Shown in pieces: positions 1-11,257 of a stretch of 64,000 bases of DNA. The notes under the pieces are model-generated. The model ran no database searches and was not told the origin of the DNA. It saw only the letters and a list, made by a program, of their open reading frames with translations. Position 1 is the stretch's first letter. Every line of letters starts with the position of its first letter. Made by a program: the position numbers and the translations under genes. Origin of the DNA: Heterohyrax brucei (Eukaryota > Chordata > Mammalia > Hyracoidea > Procaviidae); the NCBI GenBank assembly GCA_028571685.1, contig CM053158.1:61906001-61970000 (forward strand). The letters run 5' to 3'.

Positions 1-172
1 TGAATAACCTGACTCTAATAATGAGAAAACTCAGACAAATCCAAACTGAGTTATATTCTACAAAATAACTGGTCACTATTCTTCAAAAGCATTTACATCA
101 TCAAAACAAAGAAAGGCTGAGGAACTATTCTAGATCAGAGACTAAAGAAACAAGACATCTAAATACAATGTG
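1..172 (+). mobile_element. Old L1 3'-end fragment
   Basis: The sequence looks like the 3' untranslated end of an old mammalian L1. After an inserted fragment (172-881) it resumes at 882-955 with the 'gacattagtggtccaactgg' segment typical of L1M 3' ends, and after a SINE it ends near 1180. A short duplicated 'aatgtgta' flanks the insert. No coding potential is seen. Family placement is by recognition only. Confidence 0.5.
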
Positions 173-881
173 TATGGTTTCAGGAGACATCTAGGTGAAC
201 TGGCATAAGAAAGTCTACTAAGAAAATGTTCTGCACCCCACTTTGGTGATTGGCATCTGGAGTCTTAAAAGCTTACAAGCTGCCATCTAAGATGCACCAT
301 TTTGTTCCAGCTTACTTGGAACATAGGAGAATGAAGAACACCAAAGACAAGGAAAGTATTAGCCCAAGAAGCAAAAGGGGCACGTAAGCCAGAGACTCCA
401 TCAGCCTGAGACAGAACCACCAATCACTTTTCTGACAGAGAATACAACAGACAGAACGGGAGAAGAGTGTGGAACAGAATTCAAATTCAGGTAAAAAGAC
501 CAGATTTAGTGGTGTGACAGAGACTGGAGGAACCTCCTGAAGCCATAGCCCCTGAAAGCTCTGTTAGCATAGAACTAAAACAATTACCAAAGCCTACACT
601 TCAGACAAAGACTAGACTGGACTGTAAAATGTGCTTGTTAGTTCAGGCAGAGACATGAGACCCAATGGGTGACTCCTGTCTGGAGGCAGGATGAGAAGGC
701 AGGAAGGGACACAGGAACTGGTTAAATGAACACAAGAAACTGGGATGGAAATGTGGAGTGTGCTGTCATGTTATGGGGTTTGAAACTAGGGTCACATAAC
801 AATACGTGCATAAATTTTTGTATGAGAAATTAAGTTGAGCTGTAAATTTCACCTAAAGCAATATATGTATATATATATAAT
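172..881 (+). mobile_element. L1 3'-UTR fragment, older afrotherian type
   Basis: This is a 3'-UTR-only L1 fragment. The same segment order recurs at 13535-14200 and 46380-47146: 'gagaatgaagaacaccaa', then 'tcaaattca', then 'tgtgctgtca', then a 'tttttgtatgagaaa' end. It has no ORF2 portion and ends in a short AT-rich microsatellite near 860. The flanks carry a short 'aatgtgta' duplication, as expected for a 5'-truncated L1 insertion into the older L1 around it. Confidence 0.6.
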
Positions 882-950
882 GTGTAGTCCTAAATTGAAT
901 CCTTAACTAGAAAAAGACATTAGTGGTCCAACTGGCAAAATGTAAATAAA

Positions 951-1143
951 AACAAACCCACTGTCATAGAGTTGATTCTGACTCACAGTGACCCTACATC
1001 AATCCTATAGGACAGACTATAAGTGCCCTATACGGTTTCCCTTAATCTCTACAAAAGCCACATCCTTCTCCCATGGAGCAGCTGGTGAGTTAGATTCGCT
1101 GACATTTCATTTAGCAGCTGAGCGTTTAACCCTGTGCCACTAG
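951..1143 (-). mobile_element. AfroSINE (diverged)
   Basis: Read on the minus strand this ends with the AfroSINE signature, a 'gactca..cgatggcagtggg'-like tail, here mutated to 'ctatgacagtgggtttg'. It starts with the tRNA-like 'tggcacagggttaaacgctc' head. It sits inside the old L1 3' end. AfroSINEs are tRNA-derived and restricted to Afrotheria, so the element also marks the host clade. Confidence 0.7.
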
Positions 1144-2565
1144 TAAGTTTATAATTATACTGTAGTGTTAGAAGAGAAGGCTCTTGTTTCAAGGAAATGG
1201 ACACTGAAGTCTTTAGAGTTTTTTTGGTAATTATTAAGATGCTCGTATCAGTGTGAACTAATTTGAAATTCCAGTAGCAGGAAGTCACTGGAAAGAAATC
1301 AGAAGTTGATTTATAAATCTATACTACAGAGTCACTCATCTTCAGCTTTTTCAGTCTTTAAAGCTCAGAAACACATAGATGGGCAAAGAGTGGCAGTATG
1401 GTTGGATGCAATGGTTCCTGGAAAGACAGTCAAGAGATTGAAAATTTGGAATCAACTCTCATCTACCGGCATGATCATAGTCTGGCCTTTTGCTCCTGTG
1501 AGAGAGCATCTTCCATTTCTTCCTCTGTAGAGTGAGGAATTTGGACTACAGGATAGCTCCCGATTTTTTTAATTTTTACTTAACATGACTCAGTGAAAAT
1601 GTACATTCACATATAAATTTACATGCCGACCTATATGCAGCTTCCACTGCTCTCCCTGTCCAGTGACTGCACACTATAACTCTCTGCTCCATACATGTCT
1701 CATCCTCCCAATAGCCTCCTTTCCCCTCCTATCTGTCCATTCCCCTCCTCCAGCCAGAGGTCAGCAAGATGATATTCTGTAGATGTTTAGAACCATAAAG
1801 TGCTTCCAATATATGGTAACTCTGCATTGCCAAGTCCAATCCATTCCTGTCCAAAGAGTGGACCTTTGTTATAATTTATGGGAAAGGGCAGCATCAGGGC
1901 CGGGGGCCATGCTCTCAGAGGAACCCCAAAACCGCTGGACCATCAACTGTGGTCTTTTAGTGGAGATCTCATGATGCACCCCCTTTTATTCTTGTGTTGC
2001 CAGTGAGACTCCTCTCTGTGAGCTCCATCGTGGCTATCACTGGTGGTGGCCAGGCACCATCCGGTTCTTCTGGTCCCAAGTCGATGTAGGCACCCACTCT
2101 TGTGGGTCTCTCTGTCTTCTCGGTTGTCTTTACTGCATGTCATTTTGGTCCTCAGTGAGCATCCGTTCCTGCTGAGTTGGGACCATTTGCTGTGTCCTCG
2201 GATGGCAGCTTGGCAGCTTTTAAGACCCCAGATGCCACTCACCAAAGTGGGGTGCAGAGAGCTCTCTTAGCAAAACGCTAGTTGTGCCGGTTGGCCTGGG
2301 ATTCGCCTAAGAGCATGATCCCCCGCCCCCTGCCCCAGCTACTCCATCTTGCAGTATTGAGTTAAGATGGAAGGAGTACTCAGGTTATGCTGAAGTCCAC
2401 TTACTGCTGTTCTTGTTTCTAATGTGTGCTATCACCACTTTCTCCCAACTAGATTTCTAGTAACTATCTAAACTAAACCCTCCCTCCCTCAGCCTCCTCC
2501 CTCCACTCCCTTGCAGCTGTCAAAGAGTCTTTTCTTCTATACACAAGTCTGTTTTTGAGATCTTA

Positions 2566-5500
2566 TCATAGAGGTCTCATGCAGTATCTGTCCCTTTGTC
2601 GCTGACTACTTTCACTCAACATAATGTCTTCTAGTTGAAATCAGGTTAGGAGATGTTTCCTGGAATCATCGTTATTCTTTATCATTGCGTAGTGCTCCAT
2701 TGAGTATATGTACCATAGTTTACCTATCCATTCTTCTATTGTTGGGCATCTGGGTTGATTCCATCTTTTTGCTATCGTGGACTGTGCTGCGGTAAACATT
2801 CTGGTGCATGTGTCCGTTGGTGTGAAAGGCCTTGATTCTGTAGGATATATTCGAACTAGTGGAATTACTGAGTCAAATGGTATATCTATATCCATTTTTG
2901 GAAGCGTCAGATTGCTTTCCAAAGAGGCTGGACCATTTTGCAACCCCACCAACAGTATAGGAGGGTTCCACTTTCTCCACAGCCTCTCCAGCATTTGTTG
3001 TTTTGTGTTTTCTGGATTATGGCCAATCTTGTTGGGGTGAGATGGTATCTCATTGTTGTCTTGATTTGAATTTCTTTAATAACTAAAGATTGTGAACATG
3101 TCTGCATGTGTTTTTTGGCTGCCTGGATCTCCTCTTTAGTGAAGTGTCTGTCCATCTCCTTTACCCATCACTTAATTGGATGGTTTATCTTCTTCTTATT
3201 GATATTTTGTAGTATCTTATAGATTATGGAGAACAGGCGTCAGTCTGACATAGAGTTGCCAAATATTTTTTCCCATTCTGTGGGTGTTCTTTTAATTCTA
3301 TTAATAAAGTCTTTCGATGAGCAAAAGTGTTTGATTCTTAATAGTTCCCATTTATCTATTTTGATAAGGTTCCTTTGATTGAGGTTTCTTTGACAGATTT
3401 TGGAGTCTGTCCTCATTGTGTATTAAAACTTCCATTGTTGTTCCTACCTTTTCTTGGATGAGCTTTATCGTTGTAGGTTTGATATTTAGGTCTTTTAATC
3501 AGTTGGAGTTGGTTTTTGTATAAGGTGTAAGATATGGATCTTGTTTCAGTTTATTGCAGATGGATAACCAATTTTGCCAGCACCATCTGTCGAAGATACT
3601 GTTTTTACCCCAGTTTAATGTCTTAGGGCCTTTGTCGAATATCAACTGTTCATAGGCAGATGGTGTCATCTCTGGGGTCTCAGTTCTGTTCCATTGATTG
3701 ATCTGTCTGTTCTTGTATCAGTACCAGGCTGTTTTGACCACTGTGGCAGTGTAGTATGTTCTAAGGTCGGGTAATGAGAGGCCTCCCAGTGTGTTCTTCT
3801 TCTTTAGTAGTACCTTACTTATCCGGAGCTTCTTCCCTTTCCAAATAAAATTTGTGATTTGTTTCTCCATCTCATAAAAAAATGATGCTGAAACTTGTAT
3901 TGGGATTGCATTATATAAATAAATTGCTTTGGGTAAAATAGATATTTTCACAATGTTAAGTCTTCCTATCCATGAGCAGGGTAGGTTTTTCCATTTATCT
4001 AAGTCTCTCTTAGTTTCTTGTAGTAAGGGCTTGTAGTTCTCTTTGTAAAGGTCTGTTGTTTCTCTGGTTAGATTAATTCTTAGGTACTTTATCTTCTCAG
4101 GGGCTATTGTAAATGATATCGATTTGATAATTTGCTCCTTAACAGTCGGGTTGTTGGTATAAAGGAATCCTACTGATTTACTTATGTTTACCTTGTATCC
4201 TGAGTCCTTGCTGAACTCTTCTATAAGTTTGAGTAGCTTACTTATAGATTCCTTGGGGTTCTCTGCATATACAATCATATCATCTGCAAACAGGGAGATT
4301 TTAACTTCCTCTTTGCCGATGCAGATGCCCTTTATTTCTTGGTCTTGTCTAATTGCTCTGGCTAGAACTTCTAGCCCAATGTTGAATAGGAGAGGTGACA
4401 GTGGGCATCCTTGTCTAGTTCCTGATCTCAAGGGAAAGTCTTTCAGTCTCTCTCCACTCAGGATGACATGGGCAATTGGCTTTGTAGAAATGGCCCTTAT
4501 TGTGTTGAGGAATTTGCCATCTATGTCCATTTTGCTAAGAGTTTTTAGCATGAATGGGTGTTGGACTTTATCAAATGCCTTGTCTGCATCAATGGACAAA
4601 ATCAGGTGACCCTTGTCTTTTGTGTTATTTATGTGGTTAATCACATTAATTGTTTTCCTGATGTTGAACCAGCCTTGCATCCCTGGTATGAATCCCACTT
4701 GGTCATGATGGATTATTTTCTTGATATGTTGTTGTATTCTTTTGGCAAGAATTTTGTTGAAGATTTTTGCACCTAGGTTCATGAGTGATATCGGTCTGTA
4801 GTTCTCAGTCTTTGTTGGATCTTTCCCTGGCTTAGTATCAGGGTTATGCTGGCTTCATAGAATGAGTTGGGGAGTACTCCATCTCTTTCTATACTGTGGA
4901 ATGGTCTCAGTAGTATTGGGGATAACTCTTCTCTAAATGCTTGGTAGAATTCTGCCATGAAGCCATCTGGGCCCAGACTTTTTTTGGTTGGCAGTGTTTT
5001 GATGACCTTTTCAATTTCTTCCTTTGTGATGGGTTTATTAAGTTGTTCTGCTTCACGTTGTGATAATTTGGGTAGGTGGTATGAGTCAAGGAATTGGTCC
5101 ATTTCCCCTAGGTTTTCAAATTTGTTGGAGTACAGTCTTTCATAGTATTCTGTTATGATATTTTTTATTTCTGTTGCATCTGTGTTGACAACTCCCCTCT
5201 CATTTCTAATTTGGGTTATTTGTTCCCTGCTTTTCTTTAGTAAGTTTAGCCAGTGGTTTATCAATTTTGTTGATCTTTTCAAAAAACCAGCTTTTGGTCT
5301 TTTCAATTGTTTTTCTATTCTCTAATTCATTTAGCTCTGCTCTAATGTTTATGATCTCCTTTCTTCCAGTGCCCGAGGGGTTCCTCTATTGTTCTCTTTC
5401 TACTTGTTCAAGCTTTAGAGTTAGTTCCTTGATTTGGTTTCTTTCTTCCTTCCAGATGTGTGCATTTATGGAGATAAACAGACCTCTGAGCACTGCTTTG

Positions 5501-6349
5501 GCTGTATCCCATAGGTTCTGGTAGGAAGTGTTTTCGTTCTCATTGGAATCCATGAATTTCTTTAATTCATCCTTGATTTCCTCTATAACTCATGTTTTTT
5601 TGAGCAAGATGTTGTTCAGTTTCCAAGAGTTCCACTTTCTATCTATGTTTTTTCTGCTATTGATTTCACCTTTTATGGCTTTATGATCTGAGAAAATGCT
5701 TTGCAGTAATTCAATGGTATGGATTTTGTTGAGCATTGCATTATGGCCTATCACGTGGTCAATTCTGGAGAATGTTCCATGTGCACTGGAGAAGAAGGTG
5801 TAGTTGTCTGCTGATGGGTGGAAAGTTCTGTATATATCAATGAGTTTTAGTTGGTTAATTGTGTCAATGAGGTCTTCTGTATCTTTACTGAGCTTTTTTC
5901 TAGATGATCTGTCCAGTAATGACAGTGGAGTGTTAAAGTCTCCCACTATTATTGTGGAGTCATCTAACACTCTTTTGAGCGTAGTCAGTGTTTCTTCAAC
6001 ATATTTAGGTGCTCTGACATTAGGTTCATAAATATTTAATATAGTTAAGTCTTGCTTGTGTACTGAACCTTTCAGCAATAATTAGTGTCTGTCTTTGTCC
6101 ATGATGGTCGATTTGACATTAAAATTGATTTTGTCTGAGATTAGAATTGTCACCCCTGCTCTTCTTTGTTCATTGTTAGATTGATATATATTCTTCCAAC
6201 CTTTAATTTTCAGTTTGTTCCTATCTTTAGGTCTGAAGTGAGTTTCTTGTAGACAACATATGGATGGGTCGTGTCTTTTGATCCAAGATGACACTCGGTG
6301 TCTCTTTACTGGAGCATTCAGTCCATAGACATTCAATGTAATTATTCAT
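2566..6349 (-). pseudogene. L1 ORF2 (endonuclease-reverse transcriptase), broken
   Basis: ORF2p normally nicks DNA with an N-terminal APE-type endonuclease and primes reverse transcription on the nick. The endonuclease part (6336-5590) shows 'SICCLQETH' and 'IIVGDFNTPLS'. The RT domain (4782-3718) shows '[14 protein letters not shown]' and the catalytic '[12 protein letters not shown]'. The C-terminal part has the '[12 protein letters not shown]' region (about 2970). Inactivating changes are an in-frame stop at 6084-6082, a Trp-to-stop at about 5592 ('LLKKT' then TGA), a frameshift between 5590 and 5306, another near 4800, a stop after 'TAWY' at 3718, and later shifts. The ORF2 stop codon is at 2568-2566. 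The start region has a shared oddity described in the findings. Confidence 0.9.
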
Positions 6350-6792
6350 AGGTATGTGTTCACTGCTGCCATTGTGATATGTTTATTTTTATGTTGATGT
6401 TTTCTCTGTTGTTTTTATTAGTCTGTTCTGGGACACTCTTTTTGTGAGTTGATTTTTCACCTTTTTCATAGCTGGTTTTATAGTTGTTGAGACTCGTGTG
6501 TTAGATTTCTTGAAATGGTATGATACATCTTTGTTGTGCTTTACAGCTGCCCCATGAACTCCCTTAATAAACTATTTGTAAACCCAGTTTTAATTACTAC
6601 CAGTCTTGTCATCCTCCTCTCCATCTGGAAGGACTATAACGACTGTAGTACATCCCTCTTTTTATTATGATGACAGCATAGTTTTCATGATGATCACTGG
6701 ATTGCTTCTTTCCATATCAAAGCTGTGATTTACTTTGGAGCCTTCCCTAAATGAGTAGAGTATTGAGTAGTGTGTCATTCTAAAATATAAGG

Positions 6793-7704
6793 TTAGTGGT
6801 TTCGTTCTTCTAAGCCAAAGCCAAGAACTTCTTTCAGTATTTCTTGTAGTTTGGGTTTGGTTTTTACAAAGTCTCTGAGTTTCTGTTTATCTGGGAATGT
6901 CTTAATTTCATTTTCGTATTTGAAAGATAGTTTTGCAGGATATATAATTCTTGGTTGGAAGTTCTTCTCCTTCAAGGCTTTGAATGTGTCATGCCACTGT
7001 CTCCGTGCCAGCATGGTTTCTGCTGAGAAATCTGACGAGAGCCTACAGGGTTTCCCTCTGAATGTTAGCTTTTCCTTGAGTCTTGCTGCCTTTAAGAGTT
7101 GCTGCTTGTGTTTCATTTTGTTAAGCTTGATTATAATATGTCTTGGAGTCTTTCTTTTGAAATCTATATTGGGTGGCATACGATATGCATCTGACGTGTC
7201 TATGTTCTCTTCCTTCATGATTTCTGGGAAGTTTTCTGTCAGCAGCTCAGCAACAATACTCTCTGTGTTCTCAGATGTCTCACCCTGTTCAGGGACTCCA
7301 ATTAATGGAAGGTCGTTCCTCTTAATAGAGTCCCACATGCTTCTTAATGTTTCTTCATTTTTCTTGTTTCTTTTTTCTGATTTCTGCTCATAGATGCTGG
7401 CATCAGTAGCTCTGTCTTCCAAGTCAGAAATTCTTTTTTCCATTTGTTCCATTCTGTTTTCTTGGCTTTGCATGGAAGTTTCTATGTCTTTGATTTTCTT
7501 CTTGATCTGTTGGATTTCAGAGTACTGGTGTTCCATCAGATCGAACAACTTGCTTAATTTTTCATTTTGTTCTGCTGCATTTTGTATAAGGTCTAGAAGG
7601 GCCCTGTATATAATCAATTTGTATTCACTTCCTGATGCTTTCATAAAAGTTTCTTCATCTGGAAAACTCCTTGGTTGCTTTGTTTGGGAGCCTTCTGAAG
7701 CCAT
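6793..7704 (-). CDS. L1 ORF1 protein (L1-A), start codon lost
   Basis: ORF1p is the trimeric RNA-binding chaperone that coats L1 RNA in the cytoplasm and is needed for retrotransposition. The frame is open for over 300 codons. It holds an N-terminal region, a coiled coil with heptads (roughly residues 60-130, 'ENRMEQMEKRISDLEDRA'), the central RRM region with 'NIDTSDAYRMPP', and a C-terminal domain with 'PRHIIIKLNKMKHKQQLL' and 'PAKLSFKYENEIKTFPDKQK', ending 'GFGLEERNH'. The ancestral initiator, seen as ATG in L1-B ('MGPKK'), is AGG here at 7752-7750. The first in-frame ATG is 16 codons later (7704), which I used as the start. No internal stop or frameshift is seen. Expression is unlikely but the protein could in principle be made. 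Confidence 0.75.
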   Translation of the reverse strand: MASEGSQTKQPRSFPDEETFMKASGSEYKLIIYRALLDLIQNAAEQNEKLSKLFDLMEHQYSEIQQIKKKIKDIETSMQSQENRMEQMEKRISDLEDRATDASIYEQKSEKRNKKNEETLRSMWDSIKRNDLPLIGVPEQGETSENTESIVAELLTENFPEIMKEENIDTSDAYRMPPNIDFKRKTPRHIIIKLNKMKHKQQLLKAARLKEKLTFRGKPCRLSSDFSAETMLARRQWHDTFKALKEKNFQPRIIYPAKLSFKYENEIKTFPDKQKLRDFVKTKPKLQEILKEVLGFGLEERNH

Positions 7705-7952
7705 GAGTGATTGCTTGTATGCCACAATTGTCTGTTGCTTTTTTGGTCCCCTGTGAGTATATAGAGGCTGGAAGAGGTACTGTGAGGATGGATTGCAAAT
7801 GTTTCTCTAGGCTGTCTTCAAATGTAAAGCAAAAGGTATCTGACCAGTTCGCAAGTCTGTTAGGTTGTTAGGTGTAGAGGTCCCTCTTCTCATCTGACAA
7901 AGTAAGCGCCACTATATCCAACCCCAGATGATAACAAACTAGTTCAGAATAC

Positions 7953-8330
7953 AGCAGTGCTACTGCCCTGTTGGCCTCTGCTGACAGGGCCTAGCCTTAG
8001 CCAACACTGCATGGAGTACTGGTTTTGTGATAGAAAAGTGCTCTCCTGTGGGCAGGCTCTGGCTCCCAAGCTAAGAATTAGGTCCAGCTGCGGCCACCGT
8101 ACTCAAGGTGGCGTACTCCACACAGGCAGCAGACAGAGGGGCTAAAGGTGCCGAGAGGTAGTGATTCCTCTGCTTCTGCTACAGGGCCCCCAATGTAGGC
8201 AGCACTGTGCAAAATCACTACTTTTCTGTCAGAGAAGTGCTATCCCGTTTGCAGGCGCTGGCTCCCAGGCTAAGAACGAGGTCCCGCTAAAATCTCGGTA
8301 CCAACATGGCGTCCCGCACCCTGACCGCGG
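7953..8330 (-). promoter_or_regulatory. L1-A 5'-UTR with two tandem promoter monomers
   Basis: Two related units of roughly 185-195 bp lie head to tail. Each contains 'ctggctccca.gctaagaa', then 'tctgtcagagaag' or its variant, then a GC-rich stretch with a 'ccat.ttgg'-like or 'aacatggcgtcc' box. Matching units occur in L1-B at about 37700-38060. The whole 5' UTR (7753-8755) is clearly more GC- and CpG-rich than its surroundings, as expected for an L1 internal promoter. Promoter function is inferred from position and family knowledge. Confidence 0.55.
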
Positions 8331-8774
8331 AGCTCCGCACAAACCCCGCCGAGGCAGCTACAAAACGAAAGGCTCAAAGTGTCTAGATTAACAGAGTCCC
8401 GAGCCTGGCTCTCAGAATATGGGAATTTCGCCTGCCTGTCCCCTCAGCAGCGCGTCTGAGTCCAGCCACCAGGCAAGACCCAGCTCTGCCCGCCAGCCGA
8501 GACCGAGGAAAAAAAAGTCAAACTCGTGTGTTTACCTTCCGTCCGTGAGAGCCAGGGCTAGCCAGGAGCGGGAGTCAGTGAAAGATAGGAGATTTTTCGC
8601 TGAGTGGTATAAAGTCCCAATTAACAGCTCTGTGCCGTGTCCTGAGGCTGATTAGGTGATCAGAAGGCTCTGTTTGATTGTCACTTCAGGTCTTGGTTTC
8701 CAGAGGGATAGAAGGATCCATGGGCTCAGTCCGCCATCTTGACTGCCCCCTCCTCAGCTCCGATTTTTGAAGGT

Positions 8775-8965
8775 TAACTACATTATGTTCAGTGCTCTAC
8801 CTGTATAATTTCCAACTCTTCCTGGCAAGGTATTTATTGTGCCAGCATTTTATAAGTGAGGCCCTGGAGGCTTAGAGGGGGTTAGCCATTGTCCAATTAT
8901 ACAACTAGGAAGAATCCAGGTCTACCTGATTCAAAGCTGAGGTCTTCTCAATACATTGTTTCTTC
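8775..8965 (+). mobile_element. MIR SINE
   Basis: It carries the MIR core and tail pattern: 'ttataagtgaggccctggag', 'gcttagag.gggttagcc', then 'acaactaggaagaatccagg'. This old tRNA-derived SINE is mobilised by L2 and is found throughout mammals. It is diverged and non-coding. Confidence 0.75.
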
Positions 8966-8989
8966 CAGATGATTCAAAGCATCTAACAA

Positions 8990-9013
8990 TTTTTTTTTTT
9001 TTTTTTTTTTTTT
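8990..9013. repeat. Poly(T) tract, 24 bp
   Basis: A run of 24 T lies between the MIR and an MLT1-like LTR piece. It may be the poly(A) tail of a lost minus-strand retroelement, but no body is recognisable next to it. Confidence 0.8.
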
Positions 9014-9084
9014 ATGATTCTAGACTATGTGGTTCCTTAATATTAAGAAACTAGAGTTTTGGGGAATTGTTCTGATAAAAAGAG

Positions 9085-9355
9085 GGAAATGTGGACACAG
9101 ACAGGGATGACAGCCATGTAAGGATGATGACAGAGATTAGAGTTATGCTGCCACAAGCAAAGAAACACCCAGGGCTAGAAGAAGCTGGAAGAAGCAAGGA
9201 AGGATTCACCCCCAGAGGCTTTGGAGGGAGTATGGCCCTGCCAAAACCCTGAATTCAGACTTCTAGCCTCCAGAATTTTAAAGAATGATTTTCTGTTGCT
9301 TTAAGCCACCCAACTTATGGTACTTTGTTACGGCAGCGCTAAGAAACTAAGATAG
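9085..9355 (+). mobile_element. MLT1/MST-like MaLR LTR, 3' part
   Basis: The 3' two thirds of a classic ERVL-MaLR LTR: 'cagacttctagcctccagaa', then 'tttctgttgctttaagccac', then 'tatggtactttgttacggca' and an 'aagaaactaagatag' end. Unlike the lineage-specific copies listed below, it resembles the MaLR consensus common to all placentals. Confidence 0.75.
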
Positions 9356-9630
9356 AAGTTAAGACCTTGTCCAAGATGACGTAGCTGAGGAGCTGCAGAT
9401 TTGGAATACGAATCCAGGCAGTTCATTCCAAAGCTTGTGTCCCTGACCATTGTACTGTCCTGCTTTTGGATAGATGGTGATGTCCCTGTTTTATGGGAGA
9501 GAAAACTGAGACTACAGAGATTATGTAAATTATACAACAAAAATCATATAGCTAGGAAGAGTTAGAGATTATTTTTACTTTGATTTGGACTCCAAAGTTT
9601 GTGCTCTTCACTTCATACAGGGCTGCATTG
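9356..9630 (+). mobile_element. Two MIR fragments in tandem
   Basis: The first ('ttgtccaagatgacgtagct') covers the MIR core to about 9470. The second starts again with 'ttttatgggagagaaaactg' and runs through 'catatagctaggaagag' to 9630. Both lie on the plus strand. They are either two insertions or one local duplication. Confidence 0.6.
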
Positions 9631-9639
9631 TCTACCCTA

Positions 9640-9885
9640 CATCTGAGAACAGATAACCAAGGGTGGGGAATGTGGAATTTCAAGTGGGCTTTCTGAAATT
9701 TCTAGATCATGGTAACAGATAATAGGTTCATCTTAAAGGCCTACAGAAATAAAATTGTCCCAAATTTAATTTAGCTGATTTAGGAGGTAAAAAGATTTAC
9801 ATTAATGCTCATGTTGGAAAGATGATTTTGAGGGCCTGGCATCCAAAGCCTGATGCCCTCGAGCCTGCCCATTGACATTAATTAT
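9640..9885. other. No recognisable feature
   Basis: AT-rich DNA with no long open frame and no repeat family that I recognise. It may be a worn repeat too old to call by eye. Confidence 0.4.
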
Positions 9886-10113
9886 CCAAAAAAAGACTAT
9901 GACAAGTCAAAACCACAGCAAGCTAGCACTTCACACCCCTAGGATAACTATAATAAAAATGTATGAAATAACAAGCATTGGTGGGGTGTACAGAAATTGA
10001 AAGCCTCATTCATTGCTGATGAGAAAGTAAAATAGCACATAGCTGCTGTGGAAGACAACTGGCAGTTCCTCAAAATGTTGCCGTGTGACCCAGAAATTTC
10101 ATTCCTAGGTATG

Positions 10114-10645
10114 TGTCATGGATTGAATTATGTTCCCCCCAAAATATATCAATTTGAGTGGACCATGATTCCCAGTAATTGTGTGATTTTCTTATATGTT
10201 ATATTCTAATCTCTGCATGTTGTTAACGAGCAAGATTGGATTATTTCAAAGAGGATTAGGGTGGGACCGTAACACTTTGAGGTCACATCCATAATTCAAT
10301 GTAAGGGGAGTTTCCCTGTGGTATGGCCTGAACCACCTTTTATCTTACAAGACAGAAAAGAAAAAGGAACAATCATAGAGTTGGAGACCTCATACCACCA
10401 AGAAAGCAGTGCTGGAAGCATAGTACATCCTTTGGACCAGAGGTCTCTCTGCTGAGATGTTCCCTGCTCAGCTCTCTGCTGAGACCAAGGGAAGATTGAT
10501 GACAAGGAACTTTCTGCAGAGCCAACAGAGAGAGAAAGCTTCCTCCTGGAGATGATGCCCACATTATCAATCTGGAAGCTTAAAGGAACTTCTGTGTTCA
10601 AAGCTTTTTGCTGGTTTCATTGCATAGTCATGACTGACTGACACA
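10114..10645 (+). mobile_element. Lineage-specific MaLR LTR
   Basis: The LTR starts 'tgtcatggattgaattatgt' and carries the family blocks 'ggaccatgattcccag', 'gaggattagggtggga', 'accaccaagaaagcagtgct' and 'agattgatgacaagga'. The 3' end (after about 10570) diverges, and I cannot find the 5-bp duplication seen at other copies. It interrupts the old L1 at 9886-11470. Confidence 0.75.
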
Positions 10646-11054
10646 ACGAATATACATGATTAATTGCATCATACTCTCTTCTTTCCTGAGATTATTTGCT
10701 AGGTATGATCTTTGGGGCTCTCATTTATTTGTACACATTTAAGTGCTGTTTAGCTATTTTAGCAAACAAAGTTGCCTTGATCGCTTGAGAAATTCCAAGG
10801 GCTATCTTTTAGGAATCAAACATAAGGGGCAAACTGAGTTCTTTGTATCACATTCGTATGTTGGAATATTGTTAAGCAATGAAAACAAATGAAATACTGA
10901 TATATGCTGTGGTCTAGGTGAACTTTGAAAATAAGCTAAATGAAAGAAGCCAGTCTCAAAGGATCACATAGCATATAACTACATTTATATGAAATGTCCA
11001 GAATAGGCAATTCTAGAGATACAAAGATTAACGGTTGCCTAGAGCTGGGGGTTG

Positions 11055-11257
11055 TGTGTGCGTGTGTGTCTTGGTGGTGCGAACAGTTTGCACTCAACTA
11101 CTAACCTAAACATTGGTCATCAAACCCCCTCAGTAGCATCACAGAAGAAAGGTCTGACAAACTGGTTCTGTAAAGATTATAGCCAAGAAAACCCCTTGGA
11201 ACAGTTCTTACCTTTAACCCTTGGGGTTGCCATGAGTGGGAATTGGCTCATAGAGCA
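11055..11257 (+). mobile_element. AfroSINE (long form, diverged)
   Basis: 'cttggtggtgcgaacagttt' is the tRNA-like head and 'tgccatgagtgggaattggc' is the tail. It contains the extra central block ('ctgtaaagattatagcc') of the longer AfroSINE variant and lies inside the old L1 3' end. Confidence 0.65.

Larger units (their letters stand above)
1568..8755 (-). mobile_element. Full-length L1 retrotransposon (L1-A)
   Basis: A complete L1 of about 7.2 kb on the minus strand. Its 5' end at 8755 reads 'gaggagggggcagtcaaga' followed by a 'tggcgga' box. It continues through a 5' UTR of about 1 kb, ORF1 and ORF2, then a 3' UTR of about 1 kb ending in a T-run at 1564-1570. An imperfect target-site duplication flanks it: 'agctcccgattttt' at 1555-1568 and 'agctccgattttt' at 8756-8768, with one base missing in the second. 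ORF1 is nearly intact and ORF2 is broken, so the element is dead but not very old. It is highly similar to L1-B at 37261-44457. Confidence 0.95.

Noticed and set aside
4184-4776. Long plus-strand open frames of up to 141 codons across L1-A
   Set aside because: They are antisense shadows of L1 ORF2 and recur as antisense frames at 11928-12519 and 41540-41845 in the other copies, following ORF2 conservation. No independent start context or domain.
6851-7756. Plus-strand frames of 180 and 120 codons opposite ORF1 of L1-A
   Set aside because: Antisense of the ORF1 coding strand. The hydrophobic composition comes from reading Lys/Glu-rich codons backwards.
8161-8655. GC-rich, CpG-containing region with several ORFs, considered as a host CpG-island promoter
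   Set aside because: It lies wholly within the L1-A 5' UTR and has a counterpart in L1-B, so it is the L1 promoter region.
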